Below, in pieces: positions 11,208 to 21,053 of a stretch of DNA of 62,893 nt. The position numbers and the translations under genes were made by a program. How positions within the stretch are numbered: the stretch's first letter is position 1; every line of letters starts with the position of its first letter. The DNA is taken from positions 1-62,893 of the forward strand of contig NAVB01000046.1 in assembly GCA_002179805.1 (NCBI GenBank). Reading direction: 5' to 3'. The stretch is from Acanthamoeba lenticulata. Lineage: Eukaryota; Discosea; Longamoebia; Acanthamoebidae. The notes under the pieces are model-generated. The model searched no databases, had not been told where the DNA came from, and saw only the letters and a list, made by a program, of their open reading frames with translations.

Positions 11208-14147
11208 TCAGCCGAAGAGGGAAGCGCGAAGCTGCGTAAGCTCGGCGGCGGCAGATGAGGTTGCGGAGTCGAACAGAGCCGATACCTCGGGCCAGTGCTG
11301 CATGATAAAATGGAGGGTGACCTGCCGCAGTGCCTCGACCCCAAAGCGCGTGGCCACGTCGAACAAGCCCACCACATTGTCCACGTCGATCTCGCGCGCC
11401 AGCTCTCGACCGCAGAGCACCCTGGGAGGATTTGTGTGATGACCTCAGTCCCAATGCGTGGCTGCAGCAAAGCGAAAGAGAAAGAGGGCTTCGGCTTCAC
11501 ACGCACTTGAGGCGGCCAAGCTGGAACAGGTCGGCGGCCATAAGCAGCTCCACCAGGTTCTCCGTGATCTGGTTGATCTTGTCCTGCATCGCCACGAGAG
11601 CCACCGTCAGTTCGGTACAGGTGCGTAAGGGCGCCATGGATGGAGCGAGTACGGTATAGATGAACTCGAGGATGTGCTGGAGGATGGCGAAGCTGATATC
11701 GTGCAGCTCCACCTCAACGGCGCCGCCTTGGCTCTCGCGCATGCCGCTGGTGAACATGCCATGCAGGTACTTACTGCGCGCCATCAACATGAACTTGTGC
11801 GCCTTGACCCGGTCGGAGCCCACCACGAGCGTGACGTCCTTGAACTGCTCATCGGTCATCAACCGCAGCTGCGTCACCTCCACTTCATCCAGTTGCTGCC
11901 GAAGCAGCGCGTCAGGCACCCTAAAGTGGGACGCCAGCAAGTGAAGTTCCTCGTGATCGCCGGCAGACTTGTTGCTGTGGGCGTAGAGCGCTTCGAGAAA
12001 TTGGACGAAGGCGGCCGGATGCACCCGCTCGGGCAGGCTCACATGCACCTCGGGCACCGAGGACGACGATGTAGAGACCTCGCTCTCCGCCAACATCGAC
12101 CTACACGCAAGGCGCACGCACGTCAGTAGTCCTGCGCAAAGGAACAAGGGAGGATCAACGGACCTAAACACGGGCGAGCACACGGCCAGCATGGCCCTAT
12201 GCGCCCACACGCGCTCTTCGCCGCCGTTCAGGAGCAGCACGACGTCCGGCAGAGCTTCAGGATCGTTCACCAAGCGGCCCAGGTGCCTGGATAGCTTCGA
12301 CCCCGGCACGACGATGGCCTCTGGGCTGGCCGGGTCGGCTGTGCAGCCGAAGGCGCGTGTGTTTGCAGGTGAGTGACTTCACCTTGAGCGCCAGAGACGG
12401 GCGGGCTGGGCCGTACGCGAACAGCACGCGGGGTCGAGCGTGCGACGGACAAATTCGGCCGGTTGGGAATGACTCAGGCGACCGGCATGCTGGTTGATCA
12501 TCAGCTCCATGGGCCACGAGTGGGCCGCGCGGTCAAACAGCTCCTCGAGCACGAGGGGCAGATCGGCTAGGCACCACACGCGCTCGCGCCAGGGCATGGC
12601 CAGGCACAGCAGACCGTTATCGGCCACTTGAGGGTGAAAGAAGGGCGTCACCATGCGGACCTGTATCCAACCGCGCAAGCGTAGCCGGAGCTCTACCGTG
12701 TAGCTTGAGTACTGGTTTCCGATCATGTCCGAGATCTGGGAACGGTCACGATCGCGATCAGCAGGCCGTCTCTGGAGGCGGGGCGAGGGAGCATGAGCGT
12801 GCCAGCTTGCTGTCGTCGTCCCACTCGACCGCCGCGCCGTATTTGAACAGGGCGATAGCGCTGCGAACGATGTGATCGCGCGCGCTGATCATGTCCTTGA
12901 ACTCTGTGTGCGTGCCCCAAGGTCAGTTCGGTTCAGTTCTGGCCAGGCCTGCACGGTGGAGAAAGTGAGGCGACGCACCTCCTACGGTCGTTTGCTGGGT
13001 GGGGACCTTGATGGGATCCAGACGCACAGTGTCGGGGGACAGCTGCAGCTTGACGAAATCATGATGCCGGCCCATCGAAGAGGTGCAGAAGCTGGCCTCC
13101 CGTGGACTCTCTGATAAACCGACTGGTGCGTCAGCAACAGAGTCTCACAGCCAATTACATCACCGTCATGACGATGCTGGATTGCCGCACCCACAAGGCT
13201 CTGCCAATCGATCTCGTTGAGAGCTCCAAACTTGACGTCGAACAAGAACGTGCGCCCAGCGTACAAGCCCTCCTGTTATTGCGGATCAGCCAGAGATCAG
13301 AAGGAAGTGAATGTCATTACCACGAGCGGAGGGGCAGCTCTACCGGTGGGGTGTAGCTGCATTGCAGGTTCGGCCCTGCACCCGAGCCAGCCAGTCAATT
13401 GCAGTGGATTATTGAAAAAAAATATAAATAAAAATGAAATATCAAATCATAAATATGAAAAATGAACGCACCCCACTGCCATCCTACGGGCCAGATCTTG
13501 AACCCAACTGGGGCTGACGCCCACACCTCGCGGAGCTCCTGCAAGGACCAGCCCACGTGTGAGGCTACGCTTGCATCACGCACGACAACCCCTCTGTACC
13601 CGCTTGGCCTGCGCCTCAGCTTCTATGGACTCGAACGAGTTGGGCTGCGGGTTGGTGAGTGTGGGCGACAGGCCGTCGGGGCCCGGCCAGAGCAGTGATT
13701 GCAAACGATGAAGCTCCTCCTTGGCGTCCGGCTGGCCACCACGTAGGACCAGGTGCACTGTGCAGCCATCATGCATGCCGTACTCATTACACATGCGACC
13801 ATCTTCGAGCCTCTTGCCTGCAAAGATCATCCTCTGGTTGTCTGCAGGTAAGACCTTCAGGTCAGTGAGGCTCTTCACCGACAAGACCCTCACACAAGAG
13901 AGTGGTGCAGCTGCGGACCCATGGGAATGTTCTCGACTTCCCACACCTTGAACTTGAGCTGCTCGATGGTGTTGTACGGATCAGCCCGAATGGCAATCGC
14001 GTGGTTGGCTAGGGTCTTTATCATGATCGTCCACGCGCCCTCAAGTGCAGGTCGGTAGTGGCCTTCGCCGACCCTATCCGACTTGTCGTAGCTAGCACGA
14101 GCCTTTCTCTCATTCCAATAGCGGGTCATATCGGACGGTAACATCAT
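11208..14147 (-). CDS. Ubiquitin-like / E2-like / double BTB multidomain protein
   Basis: The 5' exons (14147-13919, 13841-13600) encode a ubiquitin-like domain containing MIKTLANHAIAI, NQRMIFAGKRLEDGR and HLVLRGG. Exons at 13538-13488 and from 13272 follow (ELREVWASAPVGF, then LYAGRTFLFDVKF), resembling the start of an E2 fold. An exon ending at 12383 carries FFHPQVADNGLLCLAM followed by W, resembling the HPNV-NG-ICL...W active-site region of ubiquitin-conjugating enzymes. BTB exons are 12325-12164, 12100-11501 and 11421-11208, with two BTB/POZ units (DVVLLLNGG...WAHRAMLAVCSPVFRSML and DVTLVVGSD...AHKFMLMARS). The BTB frame has no ATG at its start, and its phase matches the E2-like exon, so I join them. 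Exons between about 13200 and 12730 are uncertain. The alternative is two adjacent genes. Confidence 0.6.
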
Positions 14148-14398
14148 GCTGTTGTGGTACGGCAGGTGTCGGGCTTCTGTTTTCTGTGCTTGTCTTCCTC
14201 TGTTTCAGCCAAGAGCATTAATGAGCAGTTTTTCTTGGTTGGTTTTTTCAGATTTTCTTTTGCCTTTGTTTGTTGGCGCCAAAAACATAACAACCGCGAA
14301 CACAACTTCTTGCAACGGCGGGCGGAGTGGAGAGCGTCAACTCACACAGCCTGCGCAGACAAACTGTTGATCAACAGGCCTTTGCGGCAAAGGGAATA

Positions 14399-16201
14399 AT
14401 GGACGACGCAGACGTGCTGGCGGACGTGCTTGGTACACTGAGCATCTGCGCAGAAGGAAGAGTGGCCAAGGAGAGAACGTACGACCGACGCGGCATCGAT
14501 AAAGAGAACAAAGTCAATAATCATGGCGGACGCGCACAAACTCCCCGCAAGGACGCGTTAATCGAAAAGAAGTTGGAGCTTCAGCGCAAGAAGGAGGAGA
14601 TGGAGCGGAGACGAGAGCAGATGCTGGCCAAGCAGAATGCGCGGAAGACAAGCGAGCAACTGCCACAGTCTCGCCCGAAGAGTGCGCGACATGAGGAGGT
14701 CACGGAGTCACCTCAACTAAACTCAGCGGGAGAACAAGCGCCGCGCGGCGCCCGGCCCAGTGTGCTTGTGAAGAAGAAGCGCGAGCAAGAGCTGCTCAAT
14801 GCTCTCTTTGGAGACGAGGCTGATGCTCTAGAAGAGGCCGAGGGAAGGGCTCAGCCGCACAAAAGCGAAGGCCATTCGCGAAGAGAACGAAAGAACGAAG
14901 CGGAAAGGGAAACACGACGAGAGAGAACCAAGCGGAAGGCAGAGAAGCGCAACTTCAGGATCAGCATGTTCGTGATCCGTGAGGCGGAGGAAGAGGAGAC
15001 AGTGGAGTCAGGGTGTCAAGAGGATAGCGGTGACGACGAATACGATCTCGACGACAGCTTCATCAACGACGGCGATATTGAGGAGGAAGACTGGACTGAA
15101 TCTGACGATGATGACGCTGAGCAAGAGACTGCAGACGTTCTGTCCTTCAATGACACCCGCCGGGCTGAAAACGAAAGAAACCCGAAGCAGGAAACAGTGG
15201 TCATCGTTCTCAGTAGCGATGATGAAGAAGCTGAGGTCCAGGAGATCACGCGAGTGACCAAGAAAGAAGTTGGCCGGATGCCCCACCTCAAGAGGAGGGA
15301 GGAAGTTGAAGCTTCCGCCGCCATCAGCTCGCCCAAGGCGCCCAAAACGCCGCTTCGGCCCAAGGCCACGGCTGCGGCAGCCGTCAGCACGCCAACAACG
15401 CCCAGAGGCCATGCTGCTCGAGCACCGGCCAAGCGAAGCGCAACCGAGACTCCACGCCGGCGGAAGGAAGTTCACCAAGAGGAGGGAATCGTGGGCGCAG
15501 ACCGAAGCTTCGATGCCATCTTGAGAAGGAACACCTTCACTCCAAAAGAGTTCAAGGAGCAGCGAGAGGCCCTCACGCGCGCCCTCTTTGTCGAATTTAA
15601 CAAGAGGGTGTTTGCCAATCAGCTTCCCGAAGACTTACCGATCTCGTGGAACTCGCGCTTGCTCACGACGGCTGGCGTGTGCCGGTGCCAGCGCAAGCTG
15701 GGCCACCGCTCGGCCAAGGTGGAGCTCGCGACCAAGGGTACTCTCTCTCCCACGAGTTTGGCGTCCTCTCTGGAAAGATGAGATCAGCCTTCTCACCTGC
15801 AATTTGGGGGAACAGTATGCACCGACTTTCGGCGTCTGTTCGAAACGCTGATTCACGAGCTGTGCCATGCCGGCCAGTGGCTCGTCCTCGAGGACAGCAC
15901 CATGGGCCACGGCTCCACCTTTCGTTACTGGTACACCCAAGGTCGTGCCCGTCTCTCTCAAGGCTCCCGTCCAACTCATGCGTTGGGGCTGGTCAGGGGC
16001 AAGCTGGCAATGAAGGCCTTTCCAGGGCTTGAGGTGGGCACCTGCCACGCCTACGATGTCGGCGCCCAGTGCCGCTATCGCTACCAGTGCATCAACCAGC
16101 CGTGCGGGGCCATCGTCGGCCGACACACGCCCTCGCTCGACCCCTCCACCTACCGCTGCAAGTCGTGCGGCAGCCCCGTCGAGATGCTTGGGCTGTTGTG
16201 A
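14399..16201 (+). CDS. SprT-like zinc metalloprotease, GCNA-like
   Basis: Three exons, 14399-15737, 15816-15930 and 15997-16201, give 552 aa. The first 380 or so residues are charged and low-complexity, with acidic blocks and a good SUMO-interacting motif (TVVIVLSSDDEEAE, encoded near 15200). The C-terminal SprT domain has the zinc motif LIHELCHAGQW with catalytic Glu, a downstream HG-S-FRYW block, and a terminal zinc ribbon with four cysteines (YQCINQPCG and YRCKSCGSP). Acidic disordered region plus SIM plus SprT plus zinc ribbon is the layout of GCNA/ACRC, nuclear factors linked to DNA-protein crosslink repair; a Spartan-like role is the alternative. It is transcribed divergently from the Ubl/BTB gene, 251 nt apart. 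Confidence 0.87.
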
Positions 16202-16325
16202 GGCAAAAGGCCTGTCCTTGGCACCGTGCGGCCCTGCACTCGAGGAAGAATATTCATTTTCAACAACAAAGACAAAGCAAGAACGTGCAGTTCCCAAAAA
16301 AGTCGTTTATTTAAATCTTGGGGCG

Positions 16326-18518
16326 ATGGAACGCGATGGCGCCTGGTCTGAGGGCGAGGATGACTTTACTCTGCTCAATCCGACTATGAGCGAGGGGAAG
16401 AGCGGGAAAATCCACCAGTTCAATGCAACCGAGGATTATCTCATGCTCGGGGAAAACGACGATCTGTCCAGCTCTGGGGAGCATTCGTCCGCATCATCGG
16501 TATCGGCCGAGATCTATTCCCTCAGCAAAGTTTTGCGAGAGCCTCTTCCCATCTCGGCGGGCGAAGTTGACTCGGTCGAGAAAGAGGTGCGCCAGCCAGC
16601 CTTTCAGTCAATCATAAATAAATCAATGGAAAGAGATCACTTTGATGATTGATCTTGTTGGGCACCACCAGGGCTACTTGTTCATCCAGACGAAGCTCGT
16701 GAGCCAGTGGAAGCGGCGCTACTGCGTGTGGAAGCGCACCCACGGCGAGGGCATGATGCTCGGCTGCTACGCGCTCTACTACTACAAGGACAAGAACCAA
16801 GCCGCGGTACACTTTGCACCTCCTCACCTTCTTCGCTTATCCTCGCGAGAGACTTATCATCATGCACGATCGACAACAGAGCTTCAAGAAGCCGCTCATC
16901 AAGTTCAGCAAGCCCAAGGACGACCCACGGGCCATGGGCCGCATCAACGCGACCTTTGCCCATCGGGAGGCCTTCACCAAGCGCGAGAAGGAGGACATCG
17001 CGCTGGCGCTGGAGAAGCAGGCCATCCCGCAGAGCAAGCACTTTGTGCGGCTAGCCTCGCCCAACCGCATGTTCAGCGTGTCGGCCGACACCGACGAGGA
17101 GCTGGCCGAGTGGTTCGACCTGTGGCACGCCTACCTGAAGGAAGTCAATGAGGCCGACCAGTACGCCTTCAAAGTCGACGCCGCCCACGTACGTGACGTC
17201 ATCGTCATCGTCATCACCCTCTTCCTCCTCGTTCTCGTTGTTGTCGTGGAAACACCGCGAGGCCCGCTCCTGACTCACGCTGCTTCTGTGGACACGCTGC
17301 AGCGATTGGAGCCGCTCATCCGGCAGCAGTACGCCGTGTGGCTGGAGAAGGCGGCCAGCATGGCCAAGGCCCTCGAGGCCAACGGCTTCTTCGACGACAG
17401 GTTCAACCACCACAAGCGCGACAAGGTTTACACTCGAACCCCTTCCCTTGGGAACACAACAACCCTCTTCTTGGCCTTGTCGTCGTGAACTCACACGCGC
17501 ACGAACGTGCGTAAACAACAGGCCGGGACGCTGGAAATGGAGAGCCAGAAGTCGCCCGACACGTGGAAGCGGTATCGGTTCATCCTCAAGGGCCGCTACC
17601 TCTACTACTACCCCCACAACAAGGGCGTACGTCGGACATGGGGGGGGGGCGGCTGAGCTGGCGTGACGTGGCAGCTGACGTCATCTTTGGGGGCGGGCTG
17701 GGTGTGTCTCGCGCCAGCCATCGGCGAAGCGGGTCGTCGTGGTGCTGTACTCGAGCACGGAGGAGGAGGGCGAGACGCTGGGCGACGGATCCTACGTGTT
17801 CAAACTGAGCACTCCGCTCATCACCTACACCCTCAAGGCGCCGCACAAGGTGGCCGCCGAGGAGTGGATCGCCGCCATCGAGCGCGCCAAGCTCAAGGGC
17901 AAGCGCAACAAGCGAGGTTCCTGTTTTTCTTTTTCTTTTCTTTTCTTTTTCCCTCTTTCTTGTGATTCAGGCTCACCGCTCCTCTTGTCTCTCCACGCCA
18001 CAGAGCGCAACAGTGGGGAGGCCGACGTGCAGCTGTCCCTCCTCTCCGGCTCCAACTCAGACGCCGCGGCCTCTGGCCACTCAGAAGGTGCAGTCACCTG
18101 GCCAGCCCCTTCATGATCATCACGCATCCACAAGAAGCTCATTTTCTTTTACTTTTTAATTACTTTTCTTTATTTTAAAATAGGGAAAGGGATCAACCCG
18201 AGGCTGGAGGGAGCCTACCTGACCTACATGCTGCCGGACGCACGCAAGGAGAAGGTGTACAAAATCAAGAAGGATTCGGTCAAGATCGGGCGCTCGTCCA
18301 CGAACGACCTGACGATCGAGGACTCGCGCCTGTCGCGCGAGCACGCCCGAATCGACACCGTCAACGACCGGTTGGTGTTTGTCGATCTGGGCAGCAAGCG
18401 CGGGAGCAAGGTCAACCACCACATGTGCAACGGCCGCAAGGCCCTCAAGGACGGCGACCTCATCAAGGTGGGCCGCACCCGCATGCGCGTCTTTGCCGGG
18501 AAGCCGGGCAAGCACTAG
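16326..18518 (+). CDS. Tandem PH domain and FHA domain protein
   Basis: Eight exons fit by phase: 16326-16586, 16672-16806, 16880-17188, 17303-17425, 17522-17626, 17718-17916, 18004-18087, 18184-18518, giving 516 aa. An acidic N terminus precedes PH domain 1 (EGYLFIQTKLVSQWKRRYCVW to EEWFDLWHAYLKEV-type helix). PH domain 2 follows (GTLEMESQKSPDTWKRYRFIL ... AAEEWIAAIERAK). A C-terminal FHA domain shows the canonical phosphothreonine-binding residues: KIGRSSTNDL, SRLSREHARI and DLGSKRGSKVN. The product would join membrane phosphoinositide binding to phosphoprotein recognition. I do not recognise an established ortholog with this order. Confidence 0.88.
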
Positions 18519-18869
18519 TCTCGTCTTCTTGTCTTCTTCTTTGTTGTTACCAACATTCAAACCTTCGTGTAGTAAACTTTGTAGCAGTTTTGTGTTCATA
18601 CATGTTTGCGTATGTTCTGCACGTCATCTTCTTGAAAGACAGCTTCTTATTCTGCGGAAATGGACGACTCAAGAACCACCGCCATTCCAACGGCGCCTCG
18701 ACCAGTCCCTGCCGAGGCCGGGACGATGACATGATCATCATCAGCGCGATCATCGGTACGATAGTCGGTGCCAGGGACGGATTCCTCGAGTGTACCCAAG
18801 GATCGGCTGAAGGGAGGCACGACGTCGTGCAACAACAAGAACAAGAACAAGAAGACCTGCACACACCAA
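18519..18869. other. Intergenic region between PH-FHA and SDR genes
   Basis: This 351-nt stretch holds no reading frame that I can support. The first part should be the 3' UTR of the PH-FHA gene and the rest the promoter and 5' UTR of the dehydrogenase gene. An A-rich AACAACAAGAACAAG run lies just before the dehydrogenase ATG. Confidence 0.6.
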
Positions 18870-20371
18870 ATGGGAGCCATCTGGTCACGCATCGGCGCGG
18901 GCAACGACCCGGACAGGGACGACTGGGTGCACGGCAAGGTGTGCATCGTCACTGGCTCCAACAGCGGCCTGGGCTACTACACTGCCCTCTACCTGGCCAG
19001 GTGCTCCTCGACTTACGCGCTGGCCTGCATGGAAGTTGGTGTCTGACGCATACGTGCTTGCTGCATGTCGCAGGATGGGAGCACACGTCATCCTCGGCAC
19101 CTCTTCCCCTCTACGATTGAAGCTGTTTGCATCTTCTAGTAGCTAACGGGCATGTTCATGAGCAGCTTGTCGCAACATGGAAAAGGCTGAGCGCGCACGG
19201 CAGGAGATCATCGAGGCAAGCGGCAACAACAATGTGGAAGTCATGCATGTGCGCACCTCCACTCGTACCCTCAAGATCTTGCCATTTGTTGTTAATCGTT
19301 GCTGTTTTGGGGGGGGGGACAGTTGGTTCTGACCTCGCTCGACTCTGTGCACAACTTTGCGAGGGAGTTTGAAAGGCGCGACCTCCCACTGCACGTTCTC
19401 GTCAACAACGCCAGTACGTTCCTTGTGTTGTGTTCTTTCTTCTTGGCCTTCTGACCTGGCTGTCTGACAGGCGTGTTCATGGCGCCGTACGCCAAGACGG
19501 CTGACGGCTTCGAGCGACAATTCCAGACCAACTATCTCGGTGCGCATGTAGCCAGCGCATGATCGGTGACTGTGACCTCGAGGGACTCACTAAAAGAGAG
19601 CACTTCATTGGCGGCTGTGCACAGGACCGTTTCTCTTGACCAACCTGCTCCTGCCCCGGCTGATAGACAGCGGCGACGGCCGCATCGTCAACGTCTCGTC
19701 CCAGGCCCACCGCAGCGGTGCGTCGACCATGAAGACGAGGACTTGGACAAAGAGGATCACTGATCGTTGCCGTCTTTGGCTGCTTTGCGGCATGCAGGCA
19801 AGCTCGAGTGGGACAACCTGCAGATGGACAAGGGCTACGGGCCTTGGTACTCGTACGGCCGGACCAAGCTCATGATCGCCATGTCCACCTACGAGCTCGC
19901 CCGGCGGCTACAGGAGCAGGGCGCGCCCGTCACCGCCAACGTCGGTACAATCCTCCTTCATCCCTTTTGACACTTCCTCTCGACCTCTCAAACCTTCAAT
20001 CGAACCTCGTCTTGGCCAGTGGACCCCTTTCTGGCCCAGACGGGCGTGGCCTCGTATTCGACGCCGTGGCGTGCCTTCTTCTTCAAGATCCTTCAGGCTC
20101 TCTTCGGTACTCCTGTGCCGCCAAGTGTCATGTGTGCCCGCGCCGATCGTGTTGTTTTAACGCGCCTGTTGCAGCGGTGCGGCCCGAGGAAGCGGCGCAG
20201 ACGTTTGGGTGGGTGGCGAGCGCGCCCACCCTGGAGGGCGTGACGGGCAAGTACTTCATCCACAAGAAGCGCATGATCTCCAGCAGCTCCGACTCCTACA
20301 AGATGGACGACGCCAAGCGGCTCTGGGAGGTCTCTGCACGCATGGCCGGCCTCGACACCCTGGAGGACTGA
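18870..20371 (+). CDS. Short-chain dehydrogenase/reductase (retinol dehydrogenase-like)
   Basis: Nine exons fit by phase: 18870-19000, 19074-19096, 19166-19248, 19323-19413, 19471-19539, 19625-19717, 19798-19944, 20020-20106, 20175-20371, giving 306 aa. SDR signatures are the NAD(P)-binding TGSNSGLG, the ACRN cofactor-specificity region, LVNNAS, IVNVSSQAH with the catalytic Ser, and YGRTK with catalytic Tyr and Lys. This is the retinol dehydrogenase/WW-domain oxidoreductase-like class; the natural substrate is unknown. Exon 2 is only 23 nt. The following intron (19097-19165) can only be spliced in frame if it starts with GC instead of GT. It converges with the next gene, stops 48 nt apart. 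Confidence 0.88.
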
Positions 20372-20418
20372 ACTCCGCGAGTTTATTGGGCGGAACAAAG
20401 AAAACGGAGACGTGGGCT

Positions 20419-20898
20419 TTACAACTTGCATAGCGGTTCGCCCTCTTCGCAGAGCTGGAGTTGGAACGTGGCGTCGTGCGCCTGGACTCGCATGTGGTGA
20501 TGGTCAAGCAGGCTGGCCAAGAATTCCGGTAGATGTTGGCAGCACCAGACGGCCATGGCCAACATGAAGGTCAGCAGCGAAATGTAGAGTACGATGATGC
20601 TCTTGTAGTCGGTCGCCAGCGCGCAATGGGTCAAGGTGGTCGATACGAGAAGAATGCCGCTGAGGAAGATGACGAAAACGCCAACCACGAAAGCCAAAGC
20701 GCAGACCAGGCTGCGGGCAAAGAAGCTCAGCAGGCCTAAGAGGCCGGTGGTGAGCAGCAAGCCCGCCATGACGACAAAGAGAGGCCGAAGGGCGTCCTCT
20801 TGTGCTTGCGAAAAGTCGAGCCAGAATGTGGACGCAGCGCAGACCACGCCTCCCGCGATGAAGGCGCAGCAAGACAGGATGTGGGCAGGCATCGACAT
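20419..20898 (-). CDS. Small membrane protein with four predicted helices
   Basis: Single-exon frame of 159 aa, ATG at 20898, stop at 20419. I do not recognise the family. Four hydrophobic segments are visible at about residues 7-28, 38-60, 64-87 and 98-120, with short polar loops and a cytosol-type His-rich tail (DHHHMRVQAH). The layout resembles small tetraspan proteins (claudin/EMP-like or DUF families), but the diagnostic W-GLW-C-C motif is absent. It lies tail-to-tail with the dehydrogenase gene. Confidence 0.7.
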   Translation of the reverse strand: MSMPAHILSCCAFIAGGVVCAASTFWLDFSQAQEDALRPLFVVMAGLLLTTGLLGLLSFFARSLVCALAFVVGVFVIFLSGILLVSTTLTHCALATDYKSIIVLYISLLTFMLAMAVWCCQHLPEFLASLLDHHHMRVQAHDATFQLQLCEEGEPLCKL

Positions 20899-21053
20899 GG
20901 ACGAGGTTGGTTGTTGTTGTAGCAGATGTTGATTAGTTGAATGAAGAGCAATGTGTAATGTATTTTTTTATTGAAAGGCCGCAGCAACATGTTGTGTCAT
21001 CTGCCACAACATGTGTGGCGACCGGAGATGAGACTCGAGTCTACACCACTCTC

